The notes under the pieces were generated by a model that had not been told where the DNA came from, did no database searches, and was given only the letters and a program-made list of their open reading frames with translations. 64,000 bases of DNA from Diabrotica undecimpunctata (taxonomy: Eukaryota > Arthropoda > Insecta > Coleoptera > Chrysomelidae), in the NCBI RefSeq assembly GCF_040954645.1, contig NC_092811.1, forward strand, positions 123,525,411 to 123,589,410, given 5' to 3'. Both the position numbers and the translations under genes were made by a program. Positions 49,250-59,649 of this stretch are shown here, in pieces. Each line of letters opens with the position of its first letter. The stretch's first letter is position 1.

Positions 49250-49943
49250 CTAGATTTCTTCATCGTCACTGTAAGATAAACTAATAATTTTATTTGTAGT
49301 ATCATTATTAGCATTGGCAAGCTCGTTATGGAACTCCATATGCTTTTCTAATTCCGTTTTTGAGTTAAATATGTCAAAACAAAGCTCGCAAGAGATGTCC
49401 TCTTCTTCAGTCTCCTCATTGTTGTTCAAATTATGTTTGTCTGCAGTAACAGGATTTGTTTTGTGGCTTAGCAACGTGTGGGATGTGAATTTTATCACAT
49501 CTGAAAAGGTAGCGGAGCAAACGGGGCATTTATATCGATCCTCTCTGGGTAAGACGAGATTGAACTTGTGTTGGAAAATATGAACACTGAAAGCACTATT
49601 GGTATTGTAATACTGCTTGCATTCAAGACAATTAAATTTGCAGTTATTTGAAGGATGTTTTTTTACGTCCTCAATGGAGTCAAAATGAACATTACATTGA
49701 ATACAAGAATACAAATGTTTTTGCTGTTCTGCGTGAATAGTCTTCTTCGTGTTATCTATACCATTCTCTACAATTTTTGTAGGTGCTTTCAATTTATCAC
49801 TGGATTGGCCATTCTGTTTTTGTAGTAAGTTTTTTTGCACTATGGAAATTTTTAAACGTTTGTTAAAACCGTATTTTTTTAGTAAACTTTCTTCTTTTTG
49901 CTTACTGGTTTTTTTGCGACATTCACGTAATAACTTCTTCTTC
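49250..49943 (-). CDS. C2H2 zinc-finger protein 3, 3'-terminal exon (partial)
   Basis: An open frame of about 230 codons runs from a splice acceptor (TTATTTTTAG before 49943) to TAG at 49250. As in genes 1 and 2, the first base of the exon completes a codon. After a Lys-rich start it has fingers YSCIQCNVHF (His pair degenerate), FNCLECKQYY ... HIFQH, YKCPVCSATF ... HTLLSH and ISCELCFDIF ... HMEFH, then a short acidic end (SDDEEI). The finger order equals the middle of genes 1 and 2, but the first finger (CYVC-M type) and the long C-terminal tail are absent. It is a shortened paralogue, still open, so probably a real gene. The piggyBac at 50060-52083 lies in its presumed intron. Confidence 0.75.
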
Positions 49944-50055
49944 CTAAAAATAAATAGTTTTAGTAATCTCTTCTGTAATAAAAACCGGCGCGCAACACTT
50001 AGGGAGTGCTGACAGAAGTGATCACTTCTTATAGCGCGTAATTACTATATGCTGG
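49944..50055. other. Start of the presumed intron of zinc-finger gene 3
   Basis: Runs from the acceptor to the piggyBac insertion. Contains the palindrome GAAGTGATCACTTC near 50015. Confidence 0.4.
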
Positions 50056-50059
50056 TTAA

Positions 50060-52083
50060 CCCTCGAGTGGAGGCGCTGGTGCAATAGTGCTACCAATATT
50101 ACTTTATGAGTGGGTGGCGCGTGACTATTGGGTTATTTGTTTTTATACCTCTCCCTCTCAGTATCTTCCTAGAAATTGACGAGGAAGCGTTAGTTGAATT
50201 TGTGCGATTTAATTTCGTTAACGTCTTTGTCTACGGCAACTTAAATTTAATTGGATCATTTTTGCTACCACGCGTCCAGTCATGTAAGTGAATTAATTTT
50301 TATTTTTTTCTTTATAATAATATTTCTTCTGCTACTACTAATTTTAGATTGCTAAAAAAATGTCGTTTATCAGTTTCTTTGTATTACAGCGTTGCCAAAA
50401 CTTACATTTTACTCTATTTTAGGGCAAAAGGACTTACGGAGGAAGAGCTTCGAAAAATTTTAGAAGATATGTCTGATATAGAAGAAATTAATGACTCAGA
50501 TGACGGAGAATGGAGCGAAGAAGACGGAGAGATTGTAACCAAAGAAAACCATAATTCAGGTTCAGAGATAGAGTTGGAAGACATTGAGGAAAATGAGGCT
50601 GTTTATGCTAGTGACTCCGGTTCTTTTCTCTATATTGAAAAAAAGAGAAAGAGGGTTAATTATAGCAGAGAAAGAGCAGTTAAAGTTACAAGTAAATCTG
50701 AAATGATGGCTTTGTTTGGATTATTCTTTCTAATTGGTACTAAAAAAGGAAGTCGGACTAATGTCCAGGAACTGTGGACAAATGACGGAACAGGTTTGCC
50801 AATTTTGAAGGTCTGCATGAGCTATAGGCGGTTTCAATTATTGCTGCGATCTATAAGGTTTGACGATAAAGAAACATAAAAACAACGTAAAAAATTGGAT
50901 AAACTGACGGCAATTAGAGTATTTTTAGACAAGTTTCAAGACAACTGTAAGAAATATTATAATCCCAGTTACTATGTAACCATAGATGAAAAACTGGAAC
51001 CTTTTAGAGGACGATGCAGCTTTATCCAATATATTCCGAATAAACCGGCTAAATACGGTTTAAAAATTTTTGCGCTTTGCGATGCCGAAACTTATTATAC
51101 CAGTGCTTTTGAAGTTTACTGTGGCAAACAGCCAGAGGGGCCCTACTGTAAATCTAACTCTCCATCTGATATAGTAAACAGACTAGTTGCGCATATAAAA
51201 GGTACTAATAGAAATCTGACCACCGATAATTGGTATACCAGCTATCCTTTGGCATGTTCACTTTTGAAACAAAAAATTACAAACATTTGTCCCAGTTTTG
51301 CCCCACAAAGATCGTGCAATCGGATCTTCGTGCCATGGTTTTCAAAAAGATGTGTGTATGGTGTCTTACGTTCCGAAAAAGTCAAAATCTATAGTATTAC
51401 TTTCTACTATGCATAATGATGGAAAAATTGACGAAAAAACTGGAAAGCCCGAGATAATTCTTGACTACAATAAGACCAAGGGTGGCGTCGATACAATCAA
51501 CCAATTATGTGGGGGATATTCTGTTTCGCGAAACACCAGAAGGTGGCCCTTTTTTTCTTCTTGACCCAAAGAGGCCAAGAAGAATTTTTCTTAAAAATTT
51601 ATCATTTCAACTTATGAAATCTCACTTAGAGAAAAGGTCTAAAATGTCGTCGTTACCTTCAGATATTCAGTTATTTTTTACGACTTACAAACCTAAAGAA
51701 GAGGCACAAAAACATGATGTACCAAGAAAAAAGCGGGGACGTTGCGCCATATGTGGAAGACAGAAAAATAAATTTACGTCACAATTGTATAACAAATGTG
51801 ATAATTTTGTCTGTCAAGAGCACAGTGAAACTACAATTTCCTGTCACCGATGTAAAACCAATTTAGTGGAAACTGATGAAAGTGACTAACTTTTTATGTT
51901 TACAGTGTTTGTTTATTTGTTTGCTATGTAAAATATAAGTCTAATAAATATTTAAAACAATTTCCTAAAACTTTATTTACTTATAAGCCATTTAAACAGT
52001 TCTAGAACTTTAATTTGCTGCTGGTAGCATATTTGCACCACGCGTCCACTCACGTGATAATTATAGGCGCGTCCGCTCGAGGG
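50060..52083 (+). mobile_element. piggyBac-type transposon with both ends
   Basis: The left end CCCTCGAGTGGAGGCGC (50060-50076) and the reverse complement of the right end (52067-52083) match at 15 of 17 bases. TTAA lies immediately left (50056-50059) and TTAC immediately right (52084-52087), the expected TTAA duplication with one change. The element is about 2.0 kb and carries one transposase gene. ACGCGTCCA repeats occur near both ends (about 50270 and 52040), as sub-terminal repeats do in this family. Confidence 0.85.
50282..51889 (+). pseudogene. piggyBac transposase with an intron-split start codon, recently broken
   Basis: The N-terminus is acidic (MSDIEEINDSDDGEWSEED). The catalytic core has all three Asp residues: TIDEKLEPFRGR (codon 50985), ALCDAETYY (51081) and LTTDNWYTS (51225). 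The C-terminus is a Cys-rich zinc domain, CAICG ... CHRC (51750-51860), that binds the transposon ends. A donor GTAAGT at 50284 and an acceptor TTTTAG before 50423 would join AT to G, creating an ATG in frame with AKGLTEEELRKI. Breaks: an in-frame TAA at 50877, a frameshift near 51290, and a frameshift with a small deletion near 51545. It is otherwise well preserved, so inactivation is fairly recent. Confidence 0.85.
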
Positions 52084-52087
52084 TTAC

Positions 52088-52354
52088 TTAAATTGTATGT
52101 CTGTTTAAGTAAGCATGTCTGTATGCTGTAGATTTTGGATAAGGCTAAGTTGAAATATAATACTGTCTTGAATGTGGCACTACCAGTGTTATAATATTAA
52201 GAGAACATTAAAAGATGAACTTACCAAAAAAAACAGCAGAAGTCCTACAGAACACTTATTTTACAACTGGTTTAGAATCGATTCGATAAAGCCCAACACC
52301 ATACATTCATAGAGATACTCACAGGCATGAACATTGACAGCCGGGATTTAAGCA
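52088..52354. other. Short gap
   Basis: AT-rich, no features. Confidence 0.35.
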
Positions 52355-52367
52355 TCATACTTGACAA

Positions 52368-52370
<3 letters not shown>

Positions 52371-52420
<50 letters not shown>
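52371..52420. repeat. TA microsatellite forming a LINE tail
   Basis: Twenty-five AT units directly follow the 3' end of the minus-strand LINE at 52421-53990. Confidence 0.9.
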
Positions 52421-52424
<4 letters not shown>

Positions 52425-53990
52425 TTCAAAACGTCTTGCGTCGTTGTCCGATGCCTAATTTCCACGAATTTCACTGTTCTTCGGTCAAGTCTCGGGAGCT
52501 CATTCTTTGTTATTCCCTCCTTCCATGTTCTTTTTGGTCTTCCTCGTTTCTTACGATTTGGTGGTATCCATTTCATGGCGATTTTTGGTAGTCTTGTTTC
52601 TGGCATTCTTTGAACATGGCCATACCATATAAGTTGTTTCCTTTTTATGTCTGTTGCCAGTGATCCATCTACTCCCATCCGATTCCTTATTTCATCGTTT
52701 CTAAGTCTGTCTGCCCTAGATATTAGAAGTGATCGTCTAAATACATCCATTTCTGTTGCTTCGAGTTTTCTTTTATTGCTTTCTGTTAGTCTCAATGTCT
52801 CTGTACCATAGGTTAAGCTGGTTTTTATGAGAGATTCTTATATATTGTATTTTCGTCTTTTACCAATTTCTGAGCTCCAAAGAACTCCGTTAAGGCATCC
52901 AATTGTTCTACGGGCCTGGGTTATTTGTTTTCTAATTTCCCTATTGTCTGTGTCTGTGGTGTCGAAATCAATTCCTAGGTAGGTATATTCAGTGCAGAAT
53001 GCAATTTCGGTTGTGTCCATCTGAATGTTGGATAGTTCTGCGCCTATTGGGAGATATTTTGTTTTTTGTGTATTGAGTTCTAAACCCCACTTTTTGTATT
53101 CTTCCTGTAGTTTTCTGGCCATATATGTCAGGTCTTCTTTATCGTTGGCTATAAGGCCTTGATCGTCTGCAAACTGTAGGGTATATAGGCAAGTTTCTCC
53201 CAGGTCAATGCCCATTCCTCTGCACTTTCTCTTCCATTGATACAGTGCTTTCGCCACGTAGATTTTAAACAATGTGGGGGATATGCAACACCCCTGCCGG
53301 AGTCCCTTGTTTACAGGAAATTTTTTTGAAAGTCTATTTCCAATTTTTATTCCCGACGTTGATCCTTTATAAAGCTGTTTAAGGGCGTTAATTACTGTGT
53401 GGTTAATGTTTGTTTCCTGCAAAACTTTCCATAGCTTTTTAGCGGGTACAGTATCATAGGCCTTCTGAAGGTCTATAAACATAAGGTGGGTTTCTTGGTT
53501 GGTACTTGATCTTTTTTCTATTATTTGTTTCAAAACAAACACATTATCGGTGCAGCTCCTTCCCGCTCTAAAGCCAGATTGTTCCTCTTCTTCTTGTTCC
53601 TTATATTCTTATTCGATAATGTCTCGAAGTATCCTTCCATATAGGTGACTTAAGGTACTGGTTACTGATATACCTCGATAGTTTGAGCAGTCCAGTTTAC
53701 TTCCCTTCTTATGTATAGATGATATGAAGGATACTTTCCACTCATGCGGGACTGGTGCACCGTTTAGATATTGGTTTATACACCAGGTTAATCGTTCAAA
53801 CAGTTTGTTAGTGCCGCATTTGATTAGTTCTGCTGGAATTCCCTCCGGACCTGCAGCTCGACCATTTTTTTAGTAGTTGTATCGTTTTTATGACAGTCCT
53901 CTCATCGATGTGTATCGTTTCTCCCTTACCAGTGGCAAATATTTGATTTCCGACCTCAGACGAGAAGACGGAACCTCAAGAAGAAACAAC
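52421..53990 (-). pseudogene. RTE-type LINE, minus strand, with TA tail
   Basis: From 5' to 3': NQIFATGKGETIHIDE (linker, about 53930); SFISSIHKKGSKLDCSNYRG (about 53715); EEQSGFRAGRSCTDN (about 53570); then an open frame (52838-53542) with LMFIDLQKAYDTVPAKKL, LRQGCCISPTLFKIYVAKAL and LQFADDQGLIAND, keeping the catalytic Asp pair as FADD. A single in-frame stop at 52838-52840 separates it from the C-terminal region (SLTYGTETLRL, LIWYGHVQRMPETRLP, KKRGRPKRTWKEGI). The frame is the same on both sides. It ends in a TA tract. The endonuclease is absent. Few breaks, so a fairly young 5'-truncated copy. Confidence 0.82.
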
Positions 53991-54140
53991 TTAAAATATG
54001 CTGGCAACAATTTCATTTTGTTCCACTTCCTAAGATTCTTCAACCATTAAGTTTTTCTTTTACCATACATAATATCGGTTTCCTTGAATTACTAACCGTT
54101 TGTATTTTCCGTTTCTCATCTGCTTTACATACAAACTCCA
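53991..54140. other. Short gap
   Basis: No features seen. Confidence 0.3.
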
Positions 54141-54316
54141 GTGTTAATAAAATATTGTAAAAATAATAATATACACTCCTCCATTTTGGGTAGCTCGATA
54201 CAATGCTGTTGTACTTATATTAGTCCAATAGCAGATGTCTTTCAACCATGTGTATTGTTGACTACCTTCACCTCGTCTTTCTTCTATTTTACCTACTACA
54301 AAGGTGAAATTAAAGC

Positions 54317-54461
54317 AGACGATTGGATTTATAACGGGCATATAGATAAAAAGCATTTCATTTTAGTTCGAGTTACCACAAGTGTTGCTGATGACATGTA
54401 AAACCTCGAAACACGTGTAGCACAATGGTGGAGCTTGAACTGAAAAGAAATTCAATCGTCT
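54317..54461. mobile_element. Possible Penelope-like end fragment with hammerhead-like core
   Basis: AGACGATTGGATTT (54317-54330) is inverted at 54448-54461 with one mismatch. Between them is CTGATGA (54388-54394), a weak stem and CGAAAC (54407-54412): the two strictly conserved strings of a hammerhead ribozyme core. The stem between them is poor as it stands. No 12-bp duplication was found. Interpreted by analogy with the four bounded elements. Confidence 0.35.
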
Positions 54462-54819
54462 ACTTTCATTTCAACGTCTATTGTCTACGTAAATAGTGCT
54501 AAAGATGGTGTTTTCCAAAGGTAAACTATAGGTGTATTGTCTGAGTAAAAGGTTATTCCTAACATAGTCCAATAACTTCCAGTAAACCTGGATTTGCAAT
54601 TCACCTAATTCGTATTCGAAGAGTCTGCTGACTCCTTGTCGCTTTATATTACTACAAGTTTAGTATATCGTACATAGGGCTTTTTTTCTTTCTATTGTTA
54701 GCAGTAGTCTTTTTCATCTCATGTTTCTTAGAATTTCTTCATTTGTTATGTTATGTCCATAGAATTTCCAGTATTATTTCAAATATTTCCAGTCTATTGA
54801 TGGTATTCTTCTAATTCTC

Positions 54820-55560
54820 GTGCCATATCAGAATTATCCGACGTTGGCGATCACCATTGCGAAGGCTTCTCGATCTTCTGAAATATGAAATTTTTGTCCT
54901 GCATTTGATATCTGAGTCCATTCACGAATGTTTTTTAACCAAGAAACTTGTTTTCTTCCTACACCTCTGCGGCCCTCTATTTTTCCTTTAAGGATCAGTT
55001 GTAATATTTTATATCGACTTCCCCTACTATATGTCCCAGTAAAACATTTTTCGATGCTTAACAGTCTTTAGCAGTTCTCTGTCTTTGTTGACGCTCCTTA
55101 GTACTTCTTCATTAGTTTTCCTTGCTGTCCAAGGTATCTTCAGCATTCGTCTATGAACCCACATTTCCAATGCTTCAATTTTGTTCCATGATCGATACTT
55201 TTAGCGTCCACACTTCTGCACTATACAAAAGTAAGGACCAAACATAGCACTTAACCATTCTTTTTCTTAGTTCTAAACAGATGATTATTACAAAGAAATG
55301 ACTTCATTTTCATAAAAGTAGTTTTGGTCATTGCGATTCTACGTTTTATTTCTATGTCTGGATCTAGTTGTCACTACTAAACACCAATAATTTGGTTTTG
55401 TTTGAGTTTATTTTAATGCCCATTTCCTCTCCTACCTCGTGATTGATGGTACCTAACTTTAAAGTCCAATTTTTTAAGTCATACAATATAACTGACTGAT
55501 CTGCTTTAATAAATCGGTATCTTATGTTTAAATCCAAAGTTGAATTGCATGTGAGTTGTT
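54820..55560 (-). mobile_element. RTE-type LINE fragment, decayed
   Basis: Minus-strand blocks: EVGEEMGIKINSNKTKLL (about 55440-55385), LEMWVHRRMLKIPWTARKT (about 55180-55120), NEEVLRSVNKDRELLKT, and FAMVIAN near 54850. These match thumb and C-terminal parts of RTE-type copies. Many frameshifts. The palm is lost. Confidence 0.6.
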
Positions 55561-55599
55561 TTTTAATTTACTCTGGATGGTCCAAGCGGGAAGCAGCTC

Positions 55600-56210
55600 T
55601 TACGTTTCTAAAAATAAAATGAATCTTATGTAAACACAGCTTAAACCTAAAATTACGTCAAAGAATCATCAAATGCTATATTTGGTCAATGTTGTTACAT
55701 GTCACCAAGACCTGGACTCTGAAGGCTGATACGATCAACCGCCTACAGGCGTTTCAGATGTGGTTGCTTAGAAAAATGCTCCAAATGGCCTGGAGAGCGA
55801 TACAGACCAACGAAATTATGTGAAATAAAGCAAATGCCGTTCGTGAGATATTGAAAACTATCAAAATAAAAAAATCATACCTAGGGCATGTTCTTCGAGG
55901 AGACCGGTACAGAATCCTTCAGCTTATCATGAATGGTAACACTGAGGGCCGCAGAGGAATTGGAAGGAAGCAGATGTCATGGCTCAAGAACATTCGCGCT
56001 TGGACAGGAATACGTAGTATGTTCTTAGAGGAGACCAGTACAGAATCCTTCAGCTTATCATGAATGGTAACACTGAGGGCCGCAGAGGAATTGGAAGGAA
56101 GCAGATGTCATGGCTCAAGAACATTCGCGCTTGGACAGGAATACGTAGTACCGAACAATTATATCGATTAGCTGACGACCGTAAACAATTCGACAAAATG
56201 TAATTGTCAA
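55600..56210 (+). mobile_element. RTE-type LINE 3' fragment with internal 131-bp duplication
   Basis: Reads TWTLKADTINRLQAFQMW (about 55705-55760), LRKMLQMAWRAIQTNE, YLGHVLRGDRYRILQL, GRRGIGRKQMSWLKNIRAW and ends ADDRKQFDKM. The C-terminal block occurs twice because of a 131-bp tandem duplication. Confidence 0.7.
55888..56149 (+). repeat. 131-bp tandem duplication inside a LINE fragment
   Basis: 55888-56018 and 56019-56149 are nearly the same (two or three differences at the start). 131 is not a multiple of three, so the second copy is out of frame. Confidence 0.9.
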
Positions 56211-56216
56211 CGTTCT

Positions 56217-57535
56217 TCTTCTTCAAGTGCCATCTCCGCGGCGGAGGTCGGCAATCATCATAGCTATTCGGACTTTTGAGACGGCTGCTCTGAAAAGTTC
56301 ATTTGATGTACATCGGTAACACTCTCTCAGGTTGCGCAGCCATGACATTCTACGCCTACCTATGCTTCTCTTTCCTTGGATCTTTCCCTGCACAATCAGT
56401 TGGAGCAAGGTGTATTTCTCTCCACGTGTAAAATTTCCGAGATATTCCAATTTTCTTGTTTTAATTGTATTTAAAATTTCTATTTCTTTATTCATCCTTC
56501 TCAAAACCTCTTTGTTTGTGACGTGTTCTGTCATCGATATTTTCAGAATTCTTTTATACACCCATAGCTCGAATGATTCCAGTTTTTTCATTGATGTCGC
56601 ATTCAAGGTCCAAGATTCCATTCCATAAAACAAAGTCGAAAAAAAAATAGCACCTCGCCAACCTAACTCCTAGTTCCAATTTTAAATCCCTTGTACATAG
56701 CACTCTTCTCATTTTGTTGAAATTTGTTCTAGCCTTTTCTATTCTGATTTTGATCTCCTGAATGTAATCATTTGTGGAGTTAATCATTGTTCTCAGATAT
56801 GCATATTTGTCCATTTGTTCGACGTTGGTTCCGTTTATTAGAAGATTCTCGTTATTTCTTTGAGTTTTCGATATTCTCATAAATTTCGTCTTCTTGAAAT
56901 TTATTGTTAGACCGTACTCTTTTCCATACTCCGCTATTCTGGTCACCAGTCTCTGAAGATCTTCAATATTTTCGGCTAAGATCACAGTGTCGTCCGCATA
57001 TCTAATGTTGTTAATGGGAACTCCATTTACCTTTACTCCAGCTGTTTCACCCTCAAGAGCGTTTTTCAGGATCTCTTCAGAGTAGGCATTAAAAAGAATT
57101 GGCGACAATACGCATCCCTGTCTCACTCCCCGTCTAATTTCAATTTCTTCTGACAGCCGTTCGTTAACACGTACTTTTGCTCGCTGTTATGTATAAAGTA
57201 TAAATATGATATGATCCTGAGGTCGTTGTAGTCAATCTTCGTTGATTTCAGGACATTCATTAATTGTTTATGTAATTCGTACTTTATCGAATGCTTTATT
57301 ATAATCAATAAAACATGCGTATATATCTTGATTGACGTCCAGGCATCTTTGTATCAGTATATTAAGTGAAATGTGATATATTCGGTTATAGATGACTTTT
57401 AGTAGTAACTTTAGCACATGAGACATCAAGCTAATGGTGCGGTAATCGCTGCATTCTCTTGCGTTTTTAGGATTTCTCTAGGGAGCATATCAGGTCCAGG
57501 GGTTTTTCCTGATTCGATCGATTGTAGTTCGATTG
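56217..57535 (-). pseudogene. RTE-type LINE, minus strand
   Basis: From 5' to 3': SGKTPGPDMLPREILKT (about 57520-57470); ACFIDYNKAFDKV (about 57320-57285); a damaged stretch; then MRQGCVLSPILFNAYSEEI (57126 on), RYADDTVILAEN (about 57005), a thumb, and a frameshift in an A-run at about 56640. The C-terminal frame 56223-56633 has MFYGMESWTL, LEYLGNFTRG, GKRSIGRRRMSWLRNL and ELFRAAVSKVRIAMMIADL. It ends with CTTCTTCTTC on the plus strand (GAAGAAGAAG). Catalytic YADD kept. The 5' end abuts a piggyBac scrap at about 57533. Confidence 0.8.
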
Positions 57536-57897
57536 AGCAGAGAAATACCGTCCAATAAACACCACAAACTCTTTTACGATAATTATTTTTCAAGTATACC
57601 ACTGGTGTCATGTTCGTCAAAACGAGGCATACATTCTATCGCAACAATCCGTACAGATCGAATTCTGAATTATAAAGGTTGGCAAAAGAAAGAAATTAAA
57701 ATATTAGAAAGGGGAATCATTCAGGAACACTCTGTTACTTATGAGAATACTGCAATACATAAGTCCAGTGGTGTGGCAACAAATTTGTCTCTTTACTGTC
57801 AGATTATTGTGGAACTCAACCAACAGCCAAAGTGGAAAGATTAATTTAATATAATTTTGTCAAAAAATAAAATAAAATAAATTCTTGCAATAGAGGG
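57533..57897 (+). pseudogene. piggyBac-type transposase C-terminal scrap
   Basis: The frame reads HHKLFYDNYFSSIPLV and SKRGIHSIATIRTDRI, the block around the third catalytic Asp (Y-D-N) of piggyBac-like transposases, ending at 57842. GAGGG followed by TTAA at 57893-57901 may be the element's right end. The 5' part is absent, probably lost at the junction with the LINE. Confidence 0.6.
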
Positions 57898-57974
57898 TTA
57901 AATTGATATTAAATTTATTTTTTTCAACGATGTGTTAATTCTGTGTCTGAAATAGTAAATTAAAGAAGCTCTTC

Positions 57975-58345
57975 CATCACACCTACCTCAAGATGGTTGT
58001 ATAACTAGAGTGCTAACATTACACGGCGATCCTGCATTTAAAGAGAGGGATCTTCTAATCCAACATCACACTTCGTTAAAGATAGCTTCTGAGTACCCAC
58101 CGATTAAAAAGTGTAGGTGATAACTGATAACACACATCCTTGTGGAACTCCTTTTTCTATTAGAACATTTTCTAAAAAGTTTCTCTTGATATTTATTCTT
58201 GCAGACTCATTCTAGTATAAGTAAGTTTGCTATTATTATTATTAATTTCTTTTGAGTCTAGACCTGTGGATTTAATAAGTTTTATGCGTTGTTCATGTTT
58301 TATATTGTTTTGAAACTTTTGAAACGTCGATGAAAGATACTCTAC
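57975..58345 (-). mobile_element. LINE reverse-transcriptase scrap, minus strand
   Basis: The minus-strand frame reads NESARINIKRNFLENVL, then IEKGVPQGCVLSVIT (about 58205-58115), the conserved GVPQG/QGxVLS block of RT palms, followed by decayed sequence. No Asp pair seen. Confidence 0.5.
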
Positions 58346-59649
58346 ATATCTGTACAAGTACCTGTACAGATGTATCCTGATTTAAGCCATACTTATTACA
58401 GAATCATACATTGGAAAGGACTTCAGCATGTAATATCGTACTATAAAACAAACTTATGACACAGATTTTGATATTAAAAACGTTCTTCTATAATATACCA
58501 TTCCTAAAAAATGAAGTTAGGTAATAAAAACAACTTTGAACAATATTTTATTTATTGTTTATAAATATATTCCTTCGATTTAACATACACAATAATCTAC
58601 TTACATATCAAACGAAGTAAAATAACAAATATAATATATCTGCTTTTGCAGGAATCTTAAATAAATACTAAGAATGCACAAACATTATATTCGTCTAAGA
58701 GACGAAAAAATCAAACTTTAAAACAACAAAAAAATATATAATTAATAAATACATGGATCGTGTGAGCGCTTCAAGTCAGTCATCGCAGCTACGGTGTAGA
58801 TATGTGTTTTATATTTGGCAAGGCAAGCTGCTCCTTCGCGCCGATTGTTAATATAATTATTGTGGCTCTGACTCTCAAGGACTAAAATAGTTCGATAAAC
58901 TGCAAGACATAATGGGCCTGTTTTGTGGACGATCAAAGACCACGGGGTTTCGGAATGTATTCTCATGTATTTTGACCCGCTGAATTCGAATTTAAAACTT
59001 GTTTTCGCGTCGTAAGCGACGAGAATTTGTTATAAACAATTTAATTGTGTAAATGATTATAATTCGTAAACTAACGAATATAAATCATTTTTACAACATG
59101 CAATTTGTTCCTTTAAAAAATGCCAACAAAATAATGTTTAGTAAACCTTGATCCAATAATTAGGACTGCAGATATTGCAAAATTAGTGCAAAAACATTGC
59201 AAAATTACGGCTTTTGAGCGATTTTTCACTTGTAATTAAATTCACTTGCAATTATATCGCATAATACAATAAGGTCTCGTTTTATGCGATGAATACGTTC
59301 CACAGGAAAGCGCATATAAAAAAATTTGCCTTAAAAAAATAGGGATACGTTCTGTAGCCTTCTAAAATTACATAAAACCAAGACAGAAACAAAAATGGTT
59401 CCCGAAATTAAAAGAAATATACTGCATGATAAATTACTTCAAATATCTGAAAGAAATTCATACAAAAGGTTAAAAAAAAACTGGTCCATATTTCTATTCC
59501 TTTTTGTGACTATTTATAAATTTATTCATATCGTGTCAATAAACAGGAAAACAGGGAACCTGTTCATTTTACTAGTATTGTTATTGAAAGTAATCTACGT
59601 ATTTATGAACTTCGTCTGCAGGTGGATGTTTTTAAAAGTTGTCTCGTTC
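58346..59649. other. Non-coding DNA with a dispersed-repeat match
   Basis: 58918-58990 resembles 33066-33137 (see findings). A 74-codon minus-strand open frame (58742-58966) crosses it but has no known domain. Otherwise AT-rich and featureless. Confidence 0.4.
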
